From NCBI RefSeq assembly GCF_040450955.1, contig NZ_CP144373.1, positions 1,406,486 through 1,470,485 on the forward strand: 64,000 nucleotides of DNA, read 5' to 3'. This document shows positions 27,122-34,738 of this stretch, in pieces. The notes below the pieces were generated by a model that worked only from the letters and a program-made list of their open reading frames with translations, was not told the origin of the DNA and did not search any database. Within the stretch, counting starts at the first letter, position 1. Each line of letters opens with the position of its first letter. This DNA is from Thermodesulfovibrio sp. 3907-1M (lineage in GTDB: Bacteria; Nitrospirota; Thermodesulfovibrionia; Thermodesulfovibrionales; Thermodesulfovibrionaceae). The position numbers and the translations under genes were made by a program.

Positions 27122-27582
27122 TTAAACACCTGAGGCTAAGACCTCCTTTATATGTCTCATCCAGTAAGGATAAAAATCAGCATAGGCTTTAAGAGTATAG
27201 ATTAAAAAATCTTCCCATAGTTCTTCATTCTTTAAAGTTATAAGCCTGCCTCTTACTACATTATAAGCAAAAAGAACATATGCATCATTTAAAACTTTGC
27301 AGTCAACAGGATAGTTTACTTTTTTTCTACTTTATCAAGTAAAGTAATCTCGTAGTAATACCAGTCGCTTTCTTTAAAATTTTCAACAAAAACAGCTATA
27401 TCAATATCTCTAAAGTAAGCATTCTCAATGAAAGAGCCAAATAAATAGGCAAACGCAATACGGTCTTCCTCTTCAAGCTCTGATTTTATAATGTTAGATA
27501 TTTTTCTTTTTTCTTCCTCAGGAATCTGGTATAGCTTTATTTCTCTATTTTTAATAGCTTCTTTCCTGCTTTTCAGACTCAC
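27122..27582 (-). pseudogene. Frameshifted minimal nucleotidyltransferase (MntA-like)
   Basis: From the GTG at 27582 an 88-codon frame runs to a TAA directly after a run of seven A. It contains the nucleotidyltransferase motif FGSF (Gly49-Ser50) and DIDIAVF (Asp59, Asp61). Adding one A to that run joins it to a second frame that continues with about 68 more residues, rich in helices (CKVLNDAYVLFAY, DFLIYTLKAYADFYPYW), and stops at 27122. The joined length, about 153 residues, is normal for MntA-type antitoxin nucleotidyltransferases. So this is a single-base deletion, a sequencing error, or slippage at the A run. No HepT partner is adjacent. It overlaps the lipoprotein gene by 32 bases. Confidence 0.7.
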
Positions 27583-27982
27583 ATACCTCTTTTACAGTAT
27601 CTTTCACAAGTTTTCCATTTTCCCAGACTTTTTCTGATACTTTTCTGCATTTTGTATAAGGGTCCTTATAGTAGTAATCGCTTGCTGGTTCTGCTCTGTA
27701 GTAGCCTCTTCCATCTTCAGTCCTGTATTCAACAGGTCTTCCACTCTGATAGGCTTCTCTTGAACCTCTTGTTGAAATATCAGCAATAGTTGCACCAAAT
27801 ACAGCTCCCAATCCCGCACCGATAACTCCACCACGCCATGGATTTTTTTTGTCAAGGAGTGCTCCTGCTATCCCACCAACCACTGCACCTGCACCTGCTC
27901 CTTCATAGTGTTGTTGCTGAAGCTGCCCGCATGCCACTGTAAAAAGCATTAATGCTGCCAAGACCAGGGCTAATCCCTTCAT
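27551..27982 (-). CDS. Glycine-zipper lipoprotein
   Basis: The 143-residue protein has a lipoprotein signal with lipobox FTVAC and then a glycine-zipper segment (GAGAGAVVGGIAGALL and GGVIGAGLGAVFGA), which can form membrane-embedded hairpins as in YMGG/SlyB-like proteins. A Tyr-rich hydrophilic tail follows with two Cys (YTKCRK, EVCES). AAGGAGG precedes the ATG. It is probably an outer-membrane lipoprotein of envelope maintenance; the exact role is unknown. Confidence 0.85.
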   Translation of the reverse strand: MKGLALVLAALMLFTVACGQLQQQHYEGAGAGAVVGGIAGALLDKKNPWRGGVIGAGLGAVFGATIADISTRGSREAYQSGRPVEYRTEDGRGYYRAEPASDYYYKDPYTKCRKVSEKVWENGKLVKDTVKEVCESEKQERSY

Positions 27983-28004
27983 ACATCAACCTCCTTTTTT
28001 TCTT

Positions 28005-28214
28005 TTATTCTAACTTATTAGGATGATATCTGAAAATTTTTGAAAAATCTTTATCCATTGTAATAATTATGCGATTCTGCTGACAGGCTATTTTATACAC
28101 TTCATCATCTTTTATCCCTGATAATCTACCGCGTATACTCAATACATCATGTCCTTGTTCTCTCAAGTATTCAATAATCGGTTCAAATAAGTTCTCATCA
28201 GCAAGAAATCTCAT
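28005..28214 (-). CDS. Truncated DUF5615 PIN-like protein (toxin remnant)
   Basis: The 69 residues match the first part of DUF5615 PIN-like nucleases: FLADENL (Asp6), GIKDDEVYKIA (Asp36-Asp37-Glu38) and ITMDKDFSKI (Asp54, Asp56). Family members I know run to roughly 110-120 residues; here the frame stops at KLE, removing the last strands and helix. The lipoprotein gene's ribosome site follows within about 10 bases. It is paired with a DUF433 gene, overlapping by 4 bases, as in the usual antitoxin-toxin order. It is probably inactive. Confidence 0.75.
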   Translation of the reverse strand: MRFLADENLFEPIIEYLREQGHDVLSIRGRLSGIKDDEVYKIACQQNRIIITMDKDFSKIFRYHPNKLE

Positions 28215-28432
28215 ATAAACACACCAGCTTCTTCATCAGCAAGAGTCGCAGCATAACTCAAACATGCCTTAATATCTTCATCTGTAATGTTAGGATAGGC
28301 TTTTTTTATATCTTCAAAACTTTCTCCTGAAGCCAAGAGTTCAAGAATTATATGAACAGGAATTCTTGTTCCTTTTATGCAGGGCTTTCCACTGCAAATT
28401 TGAGGATCCACTGAAATTCTCTCTACTTTCAT
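28211..28432 (-). CDS. DUF433 antitoxin-like protein
   Basis: The 73-residue protein has DPQICSGKPCIKGTRIPV and YPNITDEDIKACLSYA, the DUF433 signature, a winged-helix-like fold usually encoded before a DUF5615 PIN-like gene and treated as its antitoxin. It is complete, whereas its partner is shortened. GGAGGGC precedes the ATG. Confidence 0.88.
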   Translation of the reverse strand: MKVERISVDPQICSGKPCIKGTRIPVHIILELLASGESFEDIKKAYPNITDEDIKACLSYAATLADEEAGVFI

Positions 28433-28447
28433 TTGCCCTCCTTTTTT

Positions 28448-29341
28448 TTATTCTACATCAATTGCTTCAAAAATTACTCTATTTCTTCCTGACTGCTTTG
28501 CTTTGTAAAGAGCTATATCCGCTTTCTGGATTATTTCATCAATTGAATATCCCTCTTCTCCATAGTATGTGGTAAATCCTATGCTTATGGTGTTTTTAAT
28601 TCTTTCGCCTTTGAATGTATAAAAATCATTTTTTTCAACTTTTTCTCTGAAACTCTCAAGAATTTCTCTTGCTGTATTTTCATCTGTGCCTGGCAGAAGA
28701 ATACAAAACTCTTCACCTCCATATCTTCCAATCAGTGCCCTTTCAGGCATGCTATTGTGAGCAAGATGTATCAACTCAATTAAAACTTTATCACCTGTTT
28801 GATGCCCGTAGGTATCATTAACTTTTTTGAAGAAGTCTATGTCAAACATTGCCAGAGTTAAAGGTTCTTTATAAAGATTGCACCACTGAATCTCCTCATG
28901 CATCTTTTCTAATAAAAAGCCTCTTTGATAGGCTCCTGTTAAAGGGTCTTTTGTTAGAAGGCTATTAAAATCTTTCTTAAACTCAACAATTTCACTGGCT
29001 TTATTTATCTTCATTAAGATTTCACATTTCAAAAAAGGCTCTATGACATAGTCAAAAATCTCATAGTTACAGAGTTTTTCAATGGTTTTTTCATCTTTTC
29101 TCCTTAATATCAGAATCAATGGAATCTCTCTTAGAGAGGGTGCTTGAACAATTTTTTTCAATAACTTCCAGCATGTCCTCAGGCAAAAATCAAGAATAAT
29201 TATATCAGGCTGGCTTTTATAAATTCTATCAATAGTTTCATCATCAATGGGAGAAACGAAAAGATTTTTCACTTCTTCTTTAAGAAAATCAGACAATTTT
29301 TTTATAAATTTTTCTCTATTAGAACAAACAAAGAGATTCAT
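28448..29341 (-). CDS. Receiver-like plus GGDEF diguanylate cyclase
   Basis: The ATG at 29341 shares its A with the pyrF stop; the protein is 297 residues. Residues 1-120 look like a response-regulator receiver (IIILDFCLRTCW carries the Asp) but lack the usual Lys-Pro (VIEPFL). The GGDEF domain (about 130-295) has FDIDFFKKVNDTYGH and RYGGEEFCILL, so diguanylate cyclase activity is expected. The inhibitory RxxD site is absent: Ala occupies the Asp position four before RYGGEEF. It would make c-di-GMP in response to an unknown input. Confidence 0.9.
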   Translation of the reverse strand: MNLFVCSNREKFIKKLSDFLKEEVKNLFVSPIDDETIDRIYKSQPDIIILDFCLRTCWKLLKKIVQAPSLREIPLILILRRKDEKTIEKLCNYEIFDYVIEPFLKCEILMKINKASEIVEFKKDFNSLLTKDPLTGAYQRGFLLEKMHEEIQWCNLYKEPLTLAMFDIDFFKKVNDTYGHQTGDKVLIELIHLAHNSMPERALIGRYGGEEFCILLPGTDENTAREILESFREKVEKNDFYTFKGERIKNTISIGFTTYYGEEGYSIDEIIQKADIALYKAKQSGRNRVIFEAIDVE

Positions 29342-30048
29342 CACTGCGGATTTATCATTGTAATAATTGCCCTCCTTGGTGATGTCTCAGTAATGGCTCT
29401 TCCAATAACTATGTAGTCTGCACCCTCACAAAAGGCTTCATAAGGTGTGGCAACTATTTTTTGATCGTGAAAATTAGCATCTTTCAGCCTTATTCCTGGA
29501 GTTACAACAGTGAAATCCTTTCCGCACAGCTCTTTAATGGTTTTTACTGAAGAAACTGCAGATACAACTCCATCCAGTTCTGCCTGTTTTGCCTTTAAAG
29601 CTAAATTTTTAGCAAGAACTTCCCGGGCAACTGGGGAAGAAAACACCTGAGTTAATTCTTCGTCGTTCAGACTTGTTAAAACAGTAACCCCTAAAATCTT
29701 AGGTGGTGGTATATTTTCTCTGTAAGAATATTCTTTTACAGCCATGACAGCTCTTTGCATCATTTCAATACCGCCTGAGGCATGAACTGTAAACATGTCA
29801 ATCTCATATTGAAGCACAGATTTTACAGCTTTGTAAACAGTGTTGGGAATGTCGTGAAATTTGAGATCAAGGAAAACTTTCTTTCCTTTATTTTTGAGAA
29901 TTTTTAAAATCTGAGCTCCTTCGCTCAGAAAAAGCTCAAGTCCTACTTTGTAAAAATTAATAAGCCCTTCGAGTTCATCAACAATCTTTAAAGCATCTTC
30001 TTTTTTTGAAAAATCAAGGGCAACTATGATGCGACCCGGGTCAATCAT
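29341..30048 (-). CDS. pyrF: Orotidine-5'-phosphate decarboxylase
   Basis: The 235-residue protein has [13 protein letters not shown], the catalytic [12 protein letters not shown] (Asp-Lys-Asp) and TPGIRL, as in group 1 PyrF. It makes UMP. It overlaps dcd by 4 bases and the GGDEF gene by one, so three nucleotide-related genes are coupled. Confidence 0.96.
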   Translation of the reverse strand: MIDPGRIIVALDFSKKEDALKIVDELEGLINFYKVGLELFLSEGAQILKILKNKGKKVFLDLKFHDIPNTVYKAVKSVLQYEIDMFTVHASGGIEMMQRAVMAVKEYSYRENIPPPKILGVTVLTSLNDEELTQVFSSPVAREVLAKNLALKAKQAELDGVVSAVSSVKTIKELCGKDFTVVTPGIRLKDANFHDQKIVATPYEAFCEGADYIVIGRAITETSPRRAIITMINPQ

Positions 30049-31844
30049 ATCTTTGGCAGCACTATGCCCTGTTGAGCCTGATACTTTCCTTTTCTGTCAG
30101 CATAGGAGACCTCGCATTCTTCCTCAGCCTTTAAGAAAATGAGCTGGGCAATTCCTTCATTGGCATAAATCTTTGCAGGCAGAGGCGTTGTATTTGATAT
30201 CTCTATTGTTAAGTAACCTTCCCAGCAGTTACTTGACCAGCATGCTTTACCGTTTCTCCTAACATAAAGTGTATGATTTGGAACAGTAACATCATACACA
30301 TAATCATCATATGGAACTTTACTGAATGAATTTTTGTAAATTTTAGGTGTTAGATGTTTCTTTGAAATTCTTATTTTGTATATATCGTGATTGCTTTTAA
30401 CAATGTGGTTTTTTAAGACTTTCTCTTTATGATTTTCTTTTGGAATTCTTCTTATAATTGATGCCCAGCCTGCTTTTAAAATGAGCTCCTGTAAGTCATC
30501 TGCCAGTCTCTTTGATGATGTTGTAAATGTCTCTGTCTGCATATTACCATCGCCAAACATGAAAGCTGAAAGGAAAACTCTTATCTGCCTGCTGCTTAAT
30601 TCCTTAATAATTTTCGGAACAAATTTATCAGATGCTTTACCAAACTGCATAAGATATTTGGCAAGCTGTTTACTGTTACACTGAAAGCCTGTTTCTGTCT
30701 CAATAAAATTAAAAGGTAGTACTTCAAGCCACTTTTTAACAATCTCTTTTTTACTGCCAAAACACGCTATTTTAACAAGATAATTGCCATTTTTTCCTTT
30801 ATAGGCACTTCCTTCAGCAAGCCATAATCCAAAAAATCTAAGCCAGTCATCCATTTTTATCCTTAATGGAGGTAAATAATCAGGGATTGATTCATATTTT
30901 ATTTTTTTCCATAAATTAATACCTACACTGTGACCATTTATAATTTTCCTATTCTTTTTCTTTTCAATAAAACCCTGTTCATGAAGTTTTTCCAGATGAT
31001 ATAAGAATGTTCTTTCAGAAACAGTAACTTCACAGGCTTCATAAAGCTCTTCTGTCTCCACATACTCACCATCAAGACGACTGAGAATGGTATTTCTTAT
31101 TTCAACTCCTCTTTTTTCAATATCATCCAGCATTATGGAAGGCAGTTCAAAATACTCCACATCTGGTGCATTCCATATGCAGTCTCTTTTGAGTTCATAG
31201 TTATGCTTTCCATAAATCTTTTCTGCAGGAATAAACTCAAAATGCTCTCTGTATTTATTTCTAACATACATTAAATGCGCTGGGGTTACTAAAAGGTCAA
31301 TACTTCTTCCTTTAATCTGAATCATCTGTCCTTTAAATCTAAACTTCTGCATTTTTTCAATCTTTTGATACTCAAGCACACCTTCTTTATTTAAAGTGGC
31401 AACTTCTTCATCTCCCCTTAACTCTTCAAACCTTTTCCAGCCTTCTTTTGTTAAAATCTCTGTTTCCCTGTCATAACAGGGCTCAAGAGGCGTTACATTT
31501 ACAATTATTCCGCATCTTGCATAAGTTGATTTCCCAATGCATATTACAAGCACATCTCTTGGAATTCTGAAATACTCCACAGAACGGGCAAGGGCAAAGG
31601 AGTTTGGTGGAATTATGCACACAGGACCTTTAAATTCAACAAAGCTTTTCGGGTCAAAGTTTTTTGGATCAACGACGGTGGTGTTTATATTAGTAAATAT
31701 CTTAAACTCATCGGCAACTCTCATGTCATAGCCATAGGAACTTACACCAAAAGAAATAACTCCTTCTCTGACAAGTCCTTCCTCAAAGGGCTCAATCATT
31801 CCTTTGCGAGCCATCTGTTTTATCCATCTGTCATTTCTTACCAT
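30045..31844 (-). CDS. dcd: dCTP deaminase precursor interrupted by an intein
   Basis: The 599-residue frame splits cleanly. Residues 1-122 (ending NVTPLEP) and 540-599 (starting [18 protein letters not shown]) join into a 182-residue dCTP deaminase of normal length. Residues 123-539 are an intein. The catalytic Glu region (TIEISN) is just after the splice point, so the unspliced precursor should be inactive. The host enzyme deaminates dCTP to dUTP; whether it also has dUTPase activity cannot be told here. It is followed by overlapping pyrF, consistent with pyrimidine nucleotide synthesis. Confidence 0.93.
   Translation of the reverse strand: MVRNDRWIKQMARKGMIEPFEEGLVREGVISFGVSSYGYDMRVADEFKIFTNINTTVVDPKNFDPKSFVEFKGPVCIIPPNSFALARSVEYFRIPRDVLVICIGKSTYARCGIIVNVTPLEPCYDRETEILTKEGWKRFEELRGDEEVATLNKEGVLEYQKIEKMQKFRFKGQMIQIKGRSIDLLVTPAHLMYVRNKYREHFEFIPAEKIYGKHNYELKRDCIWNAPDVEYFELPSIMLDDIEKRGVEIRNTILSRLDGEYVETEELYEACEVTVSERTFLYHLEKLHEQGFIEKKKNRKIINGHSVGINLWKKIKYESIPDYLPPLRIKMDDWLRFFGLWLAEGSAYKGKNGNYLVKIACFGSKKEIVKKWLEVLPFNFIETETGFQCNSKQLAKYLMQFGKASDKFVPKIIKELSSRQIRVFLSAFMFGDGNMQTETFTTSSKRLADDLQELILKAGWASIIRRIPKENHKEKVLKNHIVKSNHDIYKIRISKKHLTPKIYKNSFSKVPYDDYVYDVTVPNHTLYVRRNGKACWSSNCWEGYLTIEISNTTPLPAKIYANEGIAQLIFLKAEEECEVSYADRKGKYQAQQGIVLPKI
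30228..31478 (-). mobile_element. Intein in Dcd with LAGLIDADG endonuclease and a winged-helix-like insert
   Basis: The element is 417 residues (precursor 123-539). It begins with Cys123 ([14 protein letters not shown], block A), has block B as TPAH (His190), and ends [10 protein letters not shown]...CWSSN (blocks F/G) before Cys540. The last residue is Asn, but the penultimate one is Ser rather than the usual His. Two LAGLIDADG-type helices are recognisable: FFGLWLAEG (337-345, Glu344) and [10 protein letters not shown] (424-433, Asp432). Both acidic residues are kept, so the homing endonuclease may be active. Residues about 241-300 look like a winged helix ([20 protein letters not shown]) placed between the splicing and nuclease parts. 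Confidence 0.92.
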
Positions 31845-31849
31845 ACGAT

Positions 31850-33751
31850 CTACTCCTTCTCATCAATTGTGTTTCTTATTTTAAATAAAATCTCCTCAGG
31901 AGATACGGTTTTTTCTACAGAGATAACATCTTTAAGTTGCACTGGATGACCGCTCATTATGATAACCTTTGCCTCTGGTTTTATTCTCTTAATATGTCTC
32001 ATAACTTCAATTCCAGGAATTCCTGGCATAACAAGGTCAATAAGACAAAGGGCAATCTCATCCTTGTGTTTTTCATAAAGCTCTAAAGCTTCATCTCCAT
32101 TTTTAGCTTCATAAACAGTATAACCGTATTCTTTAAGAAAGGATGAGACAAATCCTCTCGTCTGCTCGTCATCATCAACAACGAGAATTGTTTCTTTGCC
32201 CTTCAAAACTTCAGGATCTATGGAATGTTTTGTTTTCCTGTCTTTTGCCGGTAAATATATCTTAAATGTTGTTCCTTTGCTTGGCTCACTATAAACATGA
32301 ATGTGTCCATCATACTGCCTTACAAGTCCGAAAACAGTAGCAAGTCCTAAACCTGTTCCTTTACCTTTTGGTTTTGTTGTAAAAAAGGGTTCAAATATTT
32401 TTTGCTTTGTCTCTTCATCCATTCCTTTTCCTGTATCAGAAACACACAGAAGAACATAATCCCCTGGCTTTACAAGAGGATGAGTGTAAGAATACTCAGC
32501 ATCTATATAGATTTCTTTAAGCCCTATTGAAAGCTTTCCTCCTTCTGGCATTGCATCACGGGCATTTGTAACGAGATTCATAAGAATTACTTCAAGATGA
32601 GTTTTATCTATTTTATAAAAAATTTCTTCCTCAGGAAAATGGAGTTTTAACTCAATATCTTTCCCGATAATTGGTCTTACAAAATCTGAAAACTCTTTAA
32701 GATACTTATTTAAACTGATTTTCTGAACTTCTCCAACTTCCTCTTTTCTGCTGAATGTGAGTAGTTTCTTTGCCAGATCTCTTGCTCTTTCTCCAGCATC
32801 AAGGATTTTTTCAACAAAGTTTTTAAGAGCTGGCTCTTCTATTTTTGTATGAAGAAGCCCTGCAAATCCTATTATTCCAGTAAGAATGTTGTTAAACTCA
32901 TGGGCAACCCTTCCTGAAAGAACACCTAAGGATTCCATTTTTTGGGAATGAATTATCTGTTCCTGTATCTTTTTTCTCTCTGAGATGTCTATTATTGAGG
33001 CGACTGATTTTTTCGTATAGGGAATCATTGCTACACTTAAAAGGACATCTCTAACTTTTCCGTTTCTGTCCTTCAGTTTTGATTCATACTGCCTTGGAGC
33101 AAGGGATGGAGAGATTCTTCTTAATTTGTAATACTCTATCATTTTTTCAAGCATCTCCTCAGCAAAAAACTCTGTCCACTTCATTTTACCTTCAATCTCT
33201 TCTTTTTTATATCCCGTTAAAGCCTCAAATTCTTCATTGGTGAATTCAATGGTCATATCTTCTTCAACAACTATAATTGCAACTCCTACGGATGATATAA
33301 TTGTCTTTTGTTGTTCATAAAGATGAAGAATTTCTTCATCTTGTTTTTTAATGTCACTGATAAATTTCATGAATGTTTCTTTTTGTTTATTAATCAACTG
33401 ACCGAGCATTCTTACGATTTCCACAGGAGAGTCTTCAGATGCAGTTGCTGTAAAGTCTCCTTCATGAATGCTTCTTAATACATCAAAATGCTCACAGATT
33501 CCAATTGCAAGCTCATGAGTAAGCTCTATCATTGCAGAGAGTTCTTCTGAAACTTTGTTTATGGAATTGATAAGTCTTTGAACTGCATATCTTTCACACT
33601 GAAGGTCTATTTTATAAGAAGTATCTCCCTCGGCAATCTTTAATAGAACATCAGAACAAAGATGAAGGACCTCACTTAAACTATGTCTATATTCGCATAA
33701 GGGATTATTGCACTTAAGATATCCACCATAAGGACAGGGATACTGTTCCAT
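31850..33751 (-). CDS. Cytoplasmic hybrid histidine kinase (PAS-HK-receiver)
   Basis: The 633-residue protein has no transmembrane helix. A Cys/His cluster opens it (C6, C14, C19, H23). HAMP-like helical repeats (about 25-135), a PAS domain (about 150-265), a dimerisation helix with phospho-His in [12 protein letters not shown] (about 290), an ATPase domain ([32 protein letters not shown]) and a receiver domain (520-633, Asp572 in CLIDLVMPG) follow. The receiver is shortened after beta4 and lacks the usual KPF. It is 2 bases from the TusA-like gene in the hydrogenase maturation run, so redox or hydrogen sensing is a plausible inference. Confidence 0.88.
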   Translation of the reverse strand: MEQYPCPYGGYLKCNNPLCEYRHSLSEVLHLCSDVLLKIAEGDTSYKIDLQCERYAVQRLINSINKVSEELSAMIELTHELAIGICEHFDVLRSIHEGDFTATASEDSPVEIVRMLGQLINKQKETFMKFISDIKKQDEEILHLYEQQKTIISSVGVAIIVVEEDMTIEFTNEEFEALTGYKKEEIEGKMKWTEFFAEEMLEKMIEYYKLRRISPSLAPRQYESKLKDRNGKVRDVLLSVAMIPYTKKSVASIIDISERKKIQEQIIHSQKMESLGVLSGRVAHEFNNILTGIIGFAGLLHTKIEEPALKNFVEKILDAGERARDLAKKLLTFSRKEEVGEVQKISLNKYLKEFSDFVRPIIGKDIELKLHFPEEEIFYKIDKTHLEVILMNLVTNARDAMPEGGKLSIGLKEIYIDAEYSYTHPLVKPGDYVLLCVSDTGKGMDEETKQKIFEPFFTTKPKGKGTGLGLATVFGLVRQYDGHIHVYSEPSKGTTFKIYLPAKDRKTKHSIDPEVLKGKETILVVDDDEQTRGFVSSFLKEYGYTVYEAKNGDEALELYEKHKDEIALCLIDLVMPGIPGIEVMRHIKRIKPEAKVIIMSGHPVQLKDVISVEKTVSPEEILFKIRNTIDEKE

Positions 33752-33753
33752 TA

Positions 33754-33975
33754 CTAAATCCTTATCGTAACCTTTAGTTTATTTCCGAATTTTTCTATGT
33801 TAAGGATTGTTTTGCCAAGCTTCTGGCACCAGGCTTTTATGTCTTTTTCAAAGGTAGGGCAGTCTCCTATTACTTCTATAACTTCGCCCTTTTTGAATTC
33901 TGGATAAACAGCACTTAGTTTAAGAACAGGGATGGGACATTTTAATCCTGAAAAATCTAAGCTTCTGTCTGCCAA
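33754..33975 (-). CDS. TusA/SirA-like sulfur carrier protein
   Basis: The 73-residue protein has the motif LKCPIPVLKL near residues 11-20, with the reactive Cys of TusA-family proteins, and DCPTFEKDIKAWC further on. TusA proteins carry persulfide sulfur for tRNA thiolation, molybdenum cofactor or sulfur metabolism. It overlaps hypC by 19 bases, so an involvement in hydrogenase assembly or regulation is possible but unproven. Confidence 0.88.
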   Translation of the reverse strand: MADRSLDFSGLKCPIPVLKLSAVYPEFKKGEVIEVIGDCPTFEKDIKAWCQKLGKTILNIEKFGNKLKVTIRI

Positions 33976-34211
33976 GCTTTTTCCTGTTCCTCCATTTCTT
34001 TGAATATTTTTTCAAAAATTTTCAATGCCTCTTCTGCCTCTGCTGGCTCCATCTTATTTATTGCAAAACCTGCATGGACAAGAACATAATCACCAATTTT
34101 TGGCTCTTCAGGAAGCAACATTAAACTGACCTGTTTCCTCAGTCCCATTACATCAACAGTTGCCGTGAAGCCTTCAATCTCTACTATTCTTGATGGCACT
34201 GCAAGACACAT
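33957..34211 (-). CDS. hypC: Hydrogenase maturation factor HypC
   Basis: The 84-residue protein begins MCLAVPSRIVEI; Cys2 is the essential residue that carries the Fe(CN)2CO unit with HypD. GDYVLVHAGFAINKM is the second family motif. It overlaps the protease gene by 28 bases. HypA, B, D, E and F are not in the window. Confidence 0.95.
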   Translation of the reverse strand: MCLAVPSRIVEIEGFTATVDVMGLRKQVSLMLLPEEPKIGDYVLVHAGFAINKMEPAEAEEALKIFEKIFKEMEEQEKAWQTEA

Positions 34212-34672
34212 CTTACCCCCCAGTTTTTTAAAATCTCTAAAACTACACCTACTAACTCACCTATTTTACCAGCTATTGTCTCTGAAAGGTCAAGTCCAAC
34301 ATCTATAACCTCAGGCTGAATACCAACCAGAACGAGCTCCTCTGGCATTATACCCATAAGCCTCGCAATCTCAAGGAGATCCTGCACTCCCACATGATGA
34401 AGAGAAAGCTTCGTTTTTAAATACGGAGGGATCTCTTGTCCTTTTAAAATGCCTATATATCCTGGTTCTTTATGAAAATCAACTATGTCTATCAAAAGAA
34501 CTTTTTTATACTTTTCAATGTATGGAAGAAGTTCAAGCCCCAGTGTCCCACCATCAATTATTTCAATCTCGGGTTCAAACTTATAATTTTTCCTAAGTAT
34601 TTCAATGACTTTTGGACCAACTCCTTCATCCCTTAAGAGAATATTGCCTATTCCGATTATACCAATTTCCAT
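34184..34672 (-). CDS. [NiFe]-hydrogenase maturation endopeptidase
   Basis: The 162-residue protein has GIGNILLRDEGVGP, with the nickel-sensing Glu/Asp, IIDGGTLGLELLPYI and LSLHHVGVQDLL, as in HyaD/HybD proteases. It removes the C-terminal tail of the large subunit after nickel insertion. Here the expected cut is after His548 of the large subunit encoded just upstream. GGAGGAGAG precedes the ATG. Confidence 0.93.
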   Translation of the reverse strand: MEIGIIGIGNILLRDEGVGPKVIEILRKNYKFEPEIEIIDGGTLGLELLPYIEKYKKVLLIDIVDFHKEPGYIGILKGQEIPPYLKTKLSLHHVGVQDLLEIARLMGIMPEELVLVGIQPEVIDVGLDLSETIAGKIGELVGVVLEILKNWGVRCVLQCHQE

Positions 34673-34681
34673 CTCTCCTCC

Positions 34682-34717
34682 AATAAAAAGCCCTCCCCGC
34701 GGGGAGGGCTTTTTATT
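34682..34717 (-). terminator. Perfect 36-bp palindrome, probable rho-independent terminator
   Basis: The two halves of 34682-34717 are exact reverse complements: a GC-rich core (AAAGCCCTCCCC and its complement) flanked by an A run on one side and a T run on the other. As RNA it forms a strong hairpin followed by U residues in either direction. It lies between the hydrogenase large-subunit stop and the maturation protease start, so it ends, or attenuates, the structural-gene transcript. Confidence 0.88.
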
Positions 34718-34738
34718 TTTTGTTCTGAGTTTATTACT

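Noticed and set aside
27604-27855. Second minus-strand frame inside the lipoprotein gene
   Set aside because: It overlaps a convincing lipoprotein gene in another frame and shows no family features.
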